Shown: positions 24,700-32,711 of the stretch, piece by piece
Layout: each line of letters starts with the position of its first letter
Position numbering within the stretch: the first letter of the stretch is position 1
Source: Nocardia xishanensis NBRC 101358
GTDB taxonomy: Bacteria > Actinomycetota > Actinomycetes > Mycobacteriales > Mycobacteriaceae
Reading direction: 5' to 3'
Assembly (NCBI RefSeq): GCF_001613365.1
Contig: NZ_BDCF01000013.1
Coordinates: forward strand, 1 to 64,000
Length of the DNA: 64,000 nucleotides
Program-made: the position numbers and the translations under genes
The notes under the pieces: model-generated
Seen by the model: only the letters and a program-made list of their open reading frames with translations
Database searches by the model: none
Told to the model about the DNA's origin: nothing

Positions 24700-25608
24700 T
24701 CAGGTCCAAGGGCCGCGGATCGGCAGACGCTCGGACGGAATGCGCGACTGCAAATAGGACCGGATTTGGTCTACCTGCCGAGGAGAACCGAAGCCGCGCA
24801 ACTGAACTCGCACCGTGGTCGCCGCGGTGTCGTTGTAGCTGACGATCAGCGACGCGGTGTGGGTCAGGTAATTCGCCGGTCGGCGCACATAAGTCGGCGG
24901 TTCGGTGATCTGGTAGTACCACACGAACTGCTTGGATCGCCGGAACACGCCCGCACTCACGTCCATGCCGTAGTCGTACAACTGGGCGGTGTACATGCGG
25001 GTGCGGATATAGATCGTGATCGGGGACAGCGCCAGGTTCAGCAGCAACGCCAGCACGATCAGCACCAGCGGATACGCCACTTCGAGGCCGACGCCCGTGG
25101 TATCGAGGAGCGGAACCGCGAGGAACGCGAGCAGCACGCCCGCGATCGAACCGAGCGGAAGGATGTGGCGCGCTTTGAGCCGCAGGCTGTGCACGAGATT
25201 GCCGCGGTCGGCGACGTAGGACTGCTCGATCATCTTCCGCACCGGTGGCACCGCCGTCGCACGCTCGCACTGCGCAAGTCGCGCTGCCGCGTCCGCGTAC
25301 TCGCTCACCGCGAGCACCTGCCGGTAGTGCACTGCCGCGGCGCGCAGGTCGCCTTCGTCTTGCGACAGGCGGCCCAATTGATAGTGCGCGCCATAGTGAT
25401 CGGGGTGCGCTCCGGCGATGCGCCGGAGATTCTCGCGCGCGTGGCCCCGCTCGCCCATGTCGATCTGACACACCGCTAGGGCATACAGCGCGCCGATATC
25501 GCCGGGGCGTTCCGCTAGCAGCGCGGTCAGCACCGAACTCGCTTCCGCGGCGCGCCCATCCCGCCGCAACGTCTTCGCATGTTCGTAACGCGGATCCGGC
25601 ATCGCCAT
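24700..25608 (-). CDS. TPR-containing membrane protein with PH-like tail
   Basis: A 302-residue protein. Residues ~5-110 form three tetratricopeptide-like helical hairpins (AKTLRRDGRAAEASSVLTAL, ALYALAVCQIDMGERGHARE, AHYQLGRLSQDEGDLRAAAV). Two membrane spans lie near residues 150-200. The C-terminal ~100 residues (YDYGMDVSAGVFRRSKQFVW onward) form a beta-rich bacterial PH-like domain. The start has AAAAGGGG just upstream; a second ATG at 25602 is also possible. It ends 6 bases from the preceding convergent gene. Role unknown; protein-protein contact at the membrane is likely. Confidence 0.75.
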   Translation of the reverse strand: MAMPDPRYEHAKTLRRDGRAAEASSVLTALLAERPGDIGALYALAVCQIDMGERGHARENLRRIAGAHPDHYGAHYQLGRLSQDEGDLRAAAVHYRQVLAVSEYADAAARLAQCERATAVPPVRKMIEQSYVADRGNLVHSLRLKARHILPLGSIAGVLLAFLAVPLLDTTGVGLEVAYPLVLIVLALLLNLALSPITIYIRTRMYTAQLYDYGMDVSAGVFRRSKQFVWYYQITEPPTYVRRPANYLTHTASLIVSYNDTAATTVRVQLRGFGSPRQVDQIRSYLQSRIPSERLPIRGPWT

Positions 25609-25689
25609 ACCCCTTTTCCCAGCGACGGAGCCTGTACCAGCACGTCGTCGGCGACGAGGCGTTCGTTACCGCTTTCGTGTCGCTCGCGA

Positions 25690-25924
25690 AATCTGAAATA
25701 CCTTTGTGTGCAATCCTTTTCACCGGTTCGGCGTCATCTGCGGTGAGCACCGCCCAATCGATGGGGGCGCGCACGGCCGTCGCGCCGCGGTGGCCCGCCA
25801 TGGCGTTCTCGGCCTGCTCGCGACGCGCTTCGATCTCGCGCCGCACCGCGACGCGCAGCATCTCGTCCCGGCCACCGATGTAGTGCGTCACCACCGAGGT
25901 GGACGCGCCGACGCGTTCGGCCAC
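25690..25924 (-). pseudogene. TetR-family gene fragment (5' end lost)
   Basis: The frame encodes V-A-E-R-V-G-A-S-T-S-V-V-T-H-Y, an unmistakable TetR recognition helix, then a helix rich in Arg/Glu. The preceding first helix is not encoded in frame, and the C-terminal half degenerates after about 60 residues. It sits back-to-back with an amine oxidase remnant whose 5' part is also missing. Confidence 0.6.
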
Positions 25925-25951
25925 CGAGCGATGGTCACCGCCGCGAATCCC

Positions 25952-26398
25952 GCGGGCTCAGCGGCGCCCTCGTCGCCCTCGACGGGCCGGTGCCTGCGGC
26001 CTTCGACATCTCGCCGCCCAGCGGCCCCGGCCATCTGTGCGTGCTGATCCCCGGCCGGGCCGCCTCAGCGCTCGACCGGCTCACCGCCGCCGAGCGGCGC
26101 GACACGGTGGCGGGTCAGCTCGGGTGCGCGACGATGAATCCGCTGAGCTGGCACGAGAAGTCGTGGCCACACGGTCCCCATGTCGGCGTCGGCTACACCG
26201 CGGTTCCGCGCCCCGTCGCGCCCCGGCGCGCTCGCCGACGCGGCGCTGCCGACCGACCCGATCCATTGGGCGGGCAGCGAAACCGCGTCGCGGTGGAGCG
26301 GTTACCTGGAAGGCGCGGGCCTCTCCGGTGAACGCGCCGCCGACGAGGTTCGCGCGGCATTGCGATCGACTTGCCTTGGAGTGCACTCCAAGTCGTAG
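25952..26398 (+). pseudogene. Flavin monoamine oxidase remnant (truncated, frameshifted)
   Basis: Two frames hold pieces of one protein. The first (25952-26230) reads GLSGALVALDGPVPAAFDIS then PPSGPGHL, a mid-to-late amine oxidase region. The second (26220-26398) gives [19 protein letters not shown] and SGERAADEV, the C-terminal FAD-binding end of monoamine oxidases. The N-terminal dinucleotide fold is absent and a frameshift separates the pieces. The final codons overlap a MerR-type promoter used by the next gene. Confidence 0.65.
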
Positions 26399-26401
26399 CG
26401 T
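26371..26401 (+). promoter_or_regulatory. MerR-type promoter (palindrome in a 19-bp spacer)
   Basis: CTTGGAGTG-CACTCCAAG (26375-26392) is a perfect 18-bp palindrome. It lies between TTGCCT (26371-26376) and TAGCGT (26396-26401), which can act as -35 and -10 with a 19-bp spacer. An overlong spacer filled by a dyad is the hallmark of promoters activated by MerR proteins through DNA twisting. The next gene begins at 26450. Confidence 0.65.
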
Positions 26402-26449
26402 GGGGGCGCAGGCTTGCCGAAGCTTGCCGACACACGAGGAGATCACAAG

Positions 26450-27322
26450 ATGGAGCTCGGCTTTCACATACCGATCTTCGACATCGACGGTGGGACCACC
26501 GCCATCGCCGGTGAACTGGCCAGGGTGGGCGCCGCAGCCGAAGCTTCGGGCGCGACCTGGCTGTCCTTCATGGATCACTACTTCCAGATCGAGCCGACCG
26601 GCCTTCCCGCCGAAGCGAACATGCTGGAGGGCTACACCACGCTCGGCTTCCTCGCCGCGCACACCTCGACGATCGACATCGGCCTGCTCGTCACGGGCGT
26701 GACGTACCGGCACCCGGGTCTGCTCGCCAAGATCGTCACCACGCTCGACGTGCTGTCGGGCGGACGTGCGGCGCTCGGGCTCGGCGCCGCGTGGTTCGAG
26801 CGCGAGCACCGCGGGCTCGGCGTGCCGTTCCCTCCGGTCGCCGAGCGGTTCGAACGACTCGAGGAGACGCTGCGCATCTGCGGGCAGATGTGGGATCCGG
26901 CGAACAACGGACCGTTCGATGGCAAGCACTACCAGCTGGCCGAGACGATCTGTTCGCCGCAGCCGATCAACCGCCCCAAAGTCATGATCGGTGGTGGCGG
27001 CGAGCGCAAGACGCTGCGACTGGTCGCGCAGTACGCCGACGCGTGCAACTTGTTCGGTACGCCCCAGGAGGTCGAACACAAGCTCGACGTCTTGCGCAGG
27101 CACTGCGACGAGGTCGGTCGTGACTACGACGAGATCCGCAAGACGATCATGGCGAACAGCCCGCGGCCGGCCCTGGACACTCGCGACGAATTCGTCCGCG
27201 CGATGGCCGATTACGCCAAGCTCGGCGTGCAGGCCGTCATGGTCATCCCGACCACCGGATCACCGGCCGCGTGGATCGATGGTTTCGCGCCTGCGGTGCC
27301 GCAACTGGCCGAACTCGGCTAG
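26450..27322 (+). CDS. LLM-class flavin-dependent oxidoreductase (F420-type)
   Basis: A 290-residue luciferase-like TIM-barrel protein. TIDIGLLVTGVTYRHPGLLA and DVLSGGRAALGLGAAW are the family core motifs; the region RPKVMIGGGGERKTLRLVAQ contacts the cofactor phosphate. Residue patterns favour the F420-dependent subgroup common in actinobacteria, but FMN use cannot be excluded. The ATG at 26450 has GAGGAG ten bases upstream. It stands alone behind a MerR-type promoter, suggesting induction by an electrophile or other MerR signal. Confidence 0.88.
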   Translation: MELGFHIPIFDIDGGTTAIAGELARVGAAAEASGATWLSFMDHYFQIEPTGLPAEANMLEGYTTLGFLAAHTSTIDIGLLVTGVTYRHPGLLAKIVTTLDVLSGGRAALGLGAAWFEREHRGLGVPFPPVAERFERLEETLRICGQMWDPANNGPFDGKHYQLAETICSPQPINRPKVMIGGGGERKTLRLVAQYADACNLFGTPQEVEHKLDVLRRHCDEVGRDYDEIRKTIMANSPRPALDTRDEFVRAMADYAKLGVQAVMVIPTTGSPAAWIDGFAPAVPQLAELG

Positions 27323-27427
27323 ACGCCCCGGCTTTGCTCCGTGCCCGGAGCGGCCTCGATCGCACACTGGTTCGTCTTGCCTCCGGCGCATCGTCGTCGA
27401 TGCGCCGGAGGCGAGCTCACCGTTGGG

Positions 27428-27805
27428 TCACGCGGACGGCGCGGGGCTGAAGACGCCGAAATGGTTGCCGGAGGTGTCCAGCAGATCGGCCGACACCAGA
27501 CCGTCCGAGGTGGTCTCCGGCGGGTTCAGGACCTTGGCGCCCAGTGCCTCGGCCGCGGCCACGGTGGCCGCGACGTCCTCGACCATGACCAGGAAGGTGG
27601 CGTGATTGGCCGCGCTGTCCGTGGTGTGCGCGATACCGCCGCTCGGCGCCTCGCTGCCGGGGTAGTGGATCAGTTCGTAGCCGTCGTCGCTCCCGTAGGG
27701 CCCGAAGGACCAACCGAACAGCTCGCCGTAGAACTTCTTGATCTGCTCGGGCTTGTCGCTGCCGACCTGAAACCAGGTCACCGTGTTGAACGGGGGAGTT
27801 GTCAT
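27428..27805 (-). CDS. VOC/glyoxalase-like protein
   Basis: A 125-residue single VOC-domain protein: a beta-alpha-beta-beta-beta unit beginning FNTVTWFQVGSDKPEQIKKF, ending with DTSGNHFGVF. It resembles actinobacterial glyoxalase/bleomycin-resistance homologues with unclear substrates. GGAGA lies seven bases before the ATG. The WYL regulator is encoded 90 bases upstream on the same strand, so the two may be cotranscribed. Confidence 0.85.
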   Translation of the reverse strand: MTTPPFNTVTWFQVGSDKPEQIKKFYGELFGWSFGPYGSDDGYELIHYPGSEAPSGGIAHTTDSAANHATFLVMVEDVAATVAAAEALGAKVLNPPETTSDGLVSADLLDTSGNHFGVFSPAPSA

Positions 27806-27895
27806 CAATCGTCTCCGAATCTCGGGGTCATTGCCTTGCCCGATCACGATCTCCCGCCGCGGCGACAACCCCCTGTCGGTGTTTTCGAAGCGGTC

Positions 27896-28597
27896 TCAGA
27901 GCGCGACGGCCCGAAGCCCGTCGTCCGGAATATCCCAGGCCGCACCATCGAACGGCCGGTGCGGCGCGGGCAGTTCGGTCGCCGCCGCCGAGGCGATCCG
28001 GTCCAGCCGGAAACAGCGCGGACTGTCACGCATCCGGCACCAGGCCGCCAGATACCAGCCGTTGGTCCCGCTCACCAAGGCGAACGGTTCGATGTCGCGT
28101 TCGGTGCGCGCGCCGAACCGGTCGAGATAGCAGATCCGCACCACCCTGCCGACCTCGATGGCCCGCTCGATCACCGCGGGAACCTGGTGATGCTGTTGTG
28201 CCTCAACGGAATCCAGGAATCGTATACGAGTGGCGAGATCTCGGGCGGCGACCGCGTTGCGTTCCGGCAGCACGGCGACGATCTTGCGCAACGCGCTGTG
28301 ACCGGCTTGCTCGAACGGGCCACCGCGATGGCGAGCGAGCGCGACGGCCAGCGCGACGGTCTCCGCGGGCGTGAAGTTCAAGGGCGGCAAGGACATGCTC
28401 TTGTCCAGCGCGTACCCGCCGCGCCTGCCGACATCGGCGTAGATGGGGATACCGGCCTGCTGTAGCGCGCAGATGTCGCGTTCGATCGTCCGGACGCTCA
28501 CCTCGTAGCGCTCGGCCAGCTCGCGCGCGCTGCGCAGACGCGGCGAGATCGCCCGCAGTTCCTCGACTATCGCGTACAACCGATCCGTCCGGTTCAC
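27896..28597 (-). CDS. WYL-domain transcriptional regulator (HTH_11 type)
   Basis: A 233-residue DeoR/YafY-like regulator. N-terminal wHTH (RSARELAERYEVSVRTIERD, residues ~22-42) is followed by DVGRRGGYAL and a WYL domain near residues 130-215 with G-W-Y-L-A-A-W-C-R. WYL domains bind nucleic acid or small ligands and sense damage or nucleotides. The GTG at 28597 is taken because earlier codons are Arg/Val-rich and lack the HTH spacing; the RBS is weak. Confidence 0.85.
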   Translation of the reverse strand: MNRTDRLYAIVEELRAISPRLRSARELAERYEVSVRTIERDICALQQAGIPIYADVGRRGGYALDKSMSLPPLNFTPAETVALAVALARHRGGPFEQAGHSALRKIVAVLPERNAVAARDLATRIRFLDSVEAQQHHQVPAVIERAIEVGRVVRICYLDRFGARTERDIEPFALVSGTNGWYLAAWCRMRDSPRCFRLDRIASAAATELPAPHRPFDGAAWDIPDDGLRAVAL

Positions 28598-28654
28598 GCC
28601 GTCACCGTAGCGCCGCCCACCGACACATTCCGGTCGCGACGCGAGCACGCCGCG

Positions 28655-29473
28655 TCAGGTCCACCGCGCCGACGCCGGGTCGATCCCGTTGGCGCGCGCA
28701 TTGGCGTCGATGATGTCGCGCAGCCAGGCGCTCAGGCCGGTCGCCATGCCGTCGTAGTGGGCGGCGAACCCGGGATCGGTGGTGAACGTGCGGCCCAGGC
28801 AGACGTGCATCGCGTGGGTGCAGTCGAAGTAGACGCCGATCGATGCCCGGTGCCGCTCGGCGAGCGCGTTGGCGCGGTCGCTTCCCGGCATCACCCCGGC
28901 GCGGTGTGCCGCGACCAGCTCCGCGTCGAGTGCGGCGACGGCATCGGAGATCCGCTGCCACTGCTCGGCGGTCCGGCCGGCGGCCCGTTCGGCGTACTGC
29001 GCCCACTGCGCGGTGTCACCCCACCTATCGCGCGCCTGTCCTGGCCATGACGGCTGCCAGTTCCCCCCGAAGATCGCCATCTGTTCCTCGTCCGACAGCA
29101 GAATGCCGGACGTCCTTGCTTCGATCATGCGATCCAGCCCGTCGCCCATCCGTTGCAGCTCGGCGACGCGCTCGCGCAGTTGATCGCGCTGCCTGCGCAG
29201 CGAGGCCATCGCGTCGGCCCCCGGCGCGTCCAGCAGCTCGGCGATGTCGGTCAGCGGCACACCGAGCTCGCGGTAGACGAGCACCCGGTGAATCCGGCCG
29301 AGGTCCGCCGCGGTGTAGCGCCGGTAACCGGCGTCGGTGCGCTCGGACGGCCGGACGAGACCGATCGAATCCCAGTGGTGCAGGGCACGGACCGTTACGC
29401 CCGCCAGCGCGGCGACGGCGCCGACGGTGAGCCCGTCGGCCAGGTCGGCGTCGTCGGCGGGGCGGTGCGTCAT
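28655..29473 (-). CDS. MerR regulator with TipAS antibiotic-recognition domain
   Basis: A 272-residue protein. The MerR wHTH occupies residues ~13-80 (VGAVAALAGVTVRALHHWDS, YRRYTAADLGRIHRVLVYRE), then a coiled-coil dimer helix, then a TipAS domain from ~residue 130 (ILLSDEEQMAIFGGNW through VCLGRTFTTDPGFAAHYDG). TipA-like proteins bind thiopeptide or other amphipathic compounds and activate promoters with long spacers. The gene for a VOC protein lies 52 bases upstream on the same strand. A MerR-type promoter is present 2.2 kb away at 26371. Confidence 0.88.
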   Translation of the reverse strand: MTHRPADDADLADGLTVGAVAALAGVTVRALHHWDSIGLVRPSERTDAGYRRYTAADLGRIHRVLVYRELGVPLTDIAELLDAPGADAMASLRRQRDQLRERVAELQRMGDGLDRMIEARTSGILLSDEEQMAIFGGNWQPSWPGQARDRWGDTAQWAQYAERAAGRTAEQWQRISDAVAALDAELVAAHRAGVMPGSDRANALAERHRASIGVYFDCTHAMHVCLGRTFTTDPGFAAHYDGMATGLSAWLRDIIDANARANGIDPASARWT

Positions 29474-29525
29474 ACGGACCAGTCTCGCAGCATCGCGGTG
29501 CGCGTCCGTGACGACCATCGCCCGG

Positions 29526-30032
29526 TCACCCTCGTGGTCCTTCGATTCCGATGGACCGCAGGTGCTCGGCCTCCGGGCTGTCCGGGTCGTAGGGTCGAGC
29601 GGCCGTCATGATCACCCTGGTGCGCTCCGGGGTGCGGATCTCCAGCTCCACCGAGTTCCACGGCATCGATCGCGGTCCGGTCGTGCAGCCGGGCAGCAAT
29701 GCCGTACAGGTCGCCTCGATCTCGTCGAGTTGACTCAGCACACACGAGAAGCTCACGGTCAGAGTCGAATCCACCGGAGTGTCCGTGCTCGGCACGAGCA
29801 GGACGTCTTGGAACGCCCACCGCCGCAGGTGGGTGACATGGCCGGGAACCGAGAACAGATCGAAGAATCCGAGCCCTCGGGTCCAGAAGTCGGCCGAGGC
29901 GGCCAGATCCGGCGTCGGCACCGTGACGAACATGGGCATTCCGTAGATGCCGCGGAACAGTTCCGGGGGTGTGGCGTCCAAGGCGGGGATCGGGACGGGG
30001 CTGATGTCGAAGGCGTGGAATGTGTCGGTCAT
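29526..30032 (-). CDS. VOC-domain protein (bleomycin-resistance-like)
   Basis: A 168-residue VOC protein. One domain covers residues ~30-150 (GMPMFVTVPTPDLAASADFW, then a SVELEIRTPERTRVIM strand pair). Such small VOC proteins often sequester or modify drugs. It is transcribed with, and just ahead of, the TipA-like MerR gene, making a sensor/effector pair a reasonable inference. A hairpin terminator stands upstream of it. Confidence 0.8.
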   Translation of the reverse strand: MTDTFHAFDISPVPIPALDATPPELFRGIYGMPMFVTVPTPDLAASADFWTRGLGFFDLFSVPGHVTHLRRWAFQDVLLVPSTDTPVDSTLTVSFSCVLSQLDEIEATCTALLPGCTTGPRSMPWNSVELEIRTPERTRVIMTAARPYDPDSPEAEHLRSIGIEGPRG

Positions 30033-30087
30033 GACGCCATCGTGGAGCCTGACGCAACGTGAGGGTCAAGTCGCGCCGCGTTGTCGT

Positions 30088-30112
30088 GCCTCGACGGGGT
30101 CGCCGTCGAGGC
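30088..30112 (-). terminator. Hairpin terminator after the substrate-binding protein gene
   Basis: GCCTCGACGG (30088-30097) and CCGTCGAGGC (30103-30112) form a perfect 10-bp stem with a 5-nt loop, 14 bases after the 30127 stop. Flanking bases extend it imperfectly. Confidence 0.65.
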
Positions 30113-30126
30113 GCGACGTCGGCGTC

Positions 30127-31758
30127 TTACTGCTCGGCGATCGTCACCGTTTCCAGGTCGAGGTCACGGAAGGGTGTGACGGTCACGTTGCGCAGGCGCT
30201 CCGACCAGCCGGTCTGCACGCCTGGGATCACCAGCGGAACGGCGGGCATGTCTTGGAGGACGAGGCGTTCGGCCTCCTGGTAGAGAGCCCAGGAGTCCTG
30301 CTCGTTCGCCGTCGCGTCCGCGCGGGCGAGCAGCGTGTCGACCTGCGGGTTGCTGTAGCGGCCGGTATTGGACGAGCCGCCGGTCCGGTACAAGGGGTTC
30401 AGGAAGTTCTCGATCGATGGATAGTCGGCGACCCAGCCGGTGCGGTAGATCGTCCGCATCTGATGCGCGTTGATCTGCCGCCGGAACTCGCCGAGCGTCG
30501 GCACCGGCTGGAACCGGCACTCACGGCCGAGGGCGGCGGTGATCGACGAACACACCGCGGTGAGCCACTTCTCGTTGGCCGAATCGACATTGGACGCGAT
30601 CTCGATCGGCCCCTGAAATCCCGTGCTGTCGAACAACTCCCGCGCCTGCTGCGGCCGGTACTGGCACAGTGCTCCGCATTGGCCGGTGGTGCCGCCGCGC
30701 ACGGTGGACGGCACGAGACCCTCGGCGGGGATGCGATCGCCGGTGAACACCGTGTCGATGACATGTTGCCGGTCGATCGACATCGAAATCGCCTGGCGTA
30801 CACGCGGATCGGAGAAACGCGGGTCGTACAGCGGGAAGGTGATCGTTTGCAATCCCGTTCCGGTGCGGGTGAAGTGGCGGCCGGGCAGATCCTGCTTGTA
30901 GCGCGCGCCGACCAGCGCGTCGCCAGGCAGCACCTCGAGGAAATCGAGCCGGTTGTTCACCACGTCCGCGTAGGCCCCTTCCAGTCTCGCGTTGAAGCGG
31001 AATTCCGCGCGCTCGATGGACGGCTTGTTCGGTCCGGAGTAGTCGGCGTCGCGCCGGATCGTCAGGCTCGAACCCGTTGTGCGGCTGACGAATTCGAAGG
31101 GACCGTTGCCGATCGGATGGGCCAGGTACCCGGCGCGGTCGGTGAAGAACTTCCGCGGCAGCGGCGCGAAGGCGAGGTAGCCGAGGCGATTGACGAAGCT
31201 CGGCAACGGCGCGGCGAGCGTGATGGTGAACTGGTGATCGTCGACGACGCGCAGACCGCTCATCGTGCGCGTCGCGGGGTTGGCCGAGTGCGCGGCGGGT
31301 GCGGCGCCCGGGTCCGGCGCGTTGACCGCGTCGAAACCCTCGATCACGGAGAGGAACGCGGCGCCCTGCTGCTCGTTGGGCGCGTACGCGGTGTAGTTCC
31401 AGGCATCGACGAAGCTCTGGGCGGTGACCGGTGTTCCGTCGTGGAAGGTCCAGCCGTGCTTCAGCCGGACGGTGAACACGCGGGAGTCGTCGGTTTGGAT
31501 GGATTCGGCCACGGCATTGCGCGGAGCGGCGGTGCGCGGGTCGTAGTCGACCAAGCCCTTGAACATCGTACGAAGGATCTTCGATCCACCGGCGTCGGTG
31601 GTGTCGCCGGGAACCAGCGGGTTCTCCGGCTCGGTCGTGTTGAGAGTGAGGAGACCGGTGTCCCGGTCGTGGGAGTTCGTGTCCGCGCCGCAACCCACCG
31701 CGCCGAGAGCCGTGAGACAGGCGGTGGCAACGCTGAGCACGAGTAGAGATTTCCGCAT
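30127..31758 (-). CDS. ABC transporter substrate-binding lipoprotein (peptide family 5)
   Basis: A 543-residue periplasmic-type binding protein of the OppA/DppA class. The N-terminus MRKSLLVLSVATACLTALG-A-V-G-C is a lipoprotein signal with the Cys at residue 23. Family signatures include LKHGWTFHDGTPVTAQSFVD and the late WVADYPSIENFLNPLY segment. It should capture oligopeptides or related solutes at the outer face of the membrane. No permease or ATPase gene is adjacent, so it is an orphan that must use another transporter or act as a sensor. Confidence 0.92.
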   Translation of the reverse strand: MRKSLLVLSVATACLTALGAVGCGADTNSHDRDTGLLTLNTTEPENPLVPGDTTDAGGSKILRTMFKGLVDYDPRTAAPRNAVAESIQTDDSRVFTVRLKHGWTFHDGTPVTAQSFVDAWNYTAYAPNEQQGAAFLSVIEGFDAVNAPDPGAAPAAHSANPATRTMSGLRVVDDHQFTITLAAPLPSFVNRLGYLAFAPLPRKFFTDRAGYLAHPIGNGPFEFVSRTTGSSLTIRRDADYSGPNKPSIERAEFRFNARLEGAYADVVNNRLDFLEVLPGDALVGARYKQDLPGRHFTRTGTGLQTITFPLYDPRFSDPRVRQAISMSIDRQHVIDTVFTGDRIPAEGLVPSTVRGGTTGQCGALCQYRPQQARELFDSTGFQGPIEIASNVDSANEKWLTAVCSSITAALGRECRFQPVPTLGEFRRQINAHQMRTIYRTGWVADYPSIENFLNPLYRTGGSSNTGRYSNPQVDTLLARADATANEQDSWALYQEAERLVLQDMPAVPLVIPGVQTGWSERLRNVTVTPFRDLDLETVTIAEQ

Positions 31759-31894
31759 CGGGTACTGCCTTTCCTGCGTGATGCCGGGCGCGCGATCGAT
31801 TGCCTATCGCCGATTGCGCCCGGATTCAGTGCAGCAGCGCCGTGCGTTGACCGTAATATGCTGTGCGGCAGGACAATCAAAACCGGTCAAATGT

Positions 31895-32446
31895 TCAGGA
31901 CTGTGTCGCGGTGAAGCCGATCCACATCGCGCACCACCAACAGGCCTGGGAGACAAAGGCGGTCACCACACCACGCAGGACGAGCCCGCCGCTCAATCGA
32001 GGGCCCGCGGCGACCATGCGCCGTTCGAGCGCCATCGCCTGTACCCCGTTGACGAGCAGCATCGCGACCACAGCCAGTTTGACCCGCGTCGCGACGACCT
32101 CGAATCGGGGTTCGAGCAGCATCCCGCTGCCGACCAATCCCGCCAATCCGACCCAGATGGGCAGGTGCAGCCGGCCGATGTCGCGCAGCATCTGCGCCGT
32201 GCTCACCCGCCCGGCCAGCCACAGCAGGGCCGAATAGTCGCCGACCAGCACCGCGCCGAGTCCGACGACCAGCGCCGCCAAGTGCACGAACAGCGCGAGG
32301 CGATGCAGCTCGGGACTCACCTCGACGCGGCTCGACACCCAGATCGCGCCCGCGAGAAACCCACTCGCCGACAGCGCCGCGAGTGCCAGTGCCACGGCAC
32401 CGCCGCTTCGAGTCGCTACAGCTGCTTTCCCGACGTCGGTGGACAT
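31895..32446 (-). CDS. Integral membrane protein, about five spans
   Basis: A 183-residue hydrophobic protein with spans near residues 17-37, 49-71, 90-108, 120-140 and 157-178 separated by short loops. A His sits in the second span (ALFVHLAALVVGLGAVLVGD) and another in GRLHLPIW, which might bind heme or metal, but no family is recognised. The ATG at 32446 lies after a GGGGCG stretch. Function unknown. Confidence 0.65.
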   Translation of the reverse strand: MSTDVGKAAVATRSGGAVALALAALSASGFLAGAIWVSSRVEVSPELHRLALFVHLAALVVGLGAVLVGDYSALLWLAGRVSTAQMLRDIGRLHLPIWVGLAGLVGSGMLLEPRFEVVATRVKLAVVAMLLVNGVQAMALERRMVAAGPRLSGGLVLRGVVTAFVSQACWWCAMWIGFTATQS

Positions 32447-32711
32447 GACGCCCCGTCCTCTCTCCAGGCGGACCACATGTCAGCCAGTGGACCAGGCGCC
32501 GCGATTGACCTCCGCTCCTTCGGTCAACCGCCCGTCAATCAACCCAAGCCGTCGAGACTTGGGGCCGCGATTTCCCCCTCTGTCACAGTCTTCCGCCCTG
32601 CCTCGTCATATCGGTACCGGGCGCGCTGCAGTTTCCGGCGCGCCTAATTCCGGTTGGCGCGGCGACCGCGCCAACCGATTTCTCGGTACGACTGAAAGTT
32701 AGGAAACGCCA

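Noticed and set aside
29947..31746. Long plus-strand frame over the binding lipoprotein
   Set aside because: Antisense to a lipobox-containing family 5 binding protein; no RBS.
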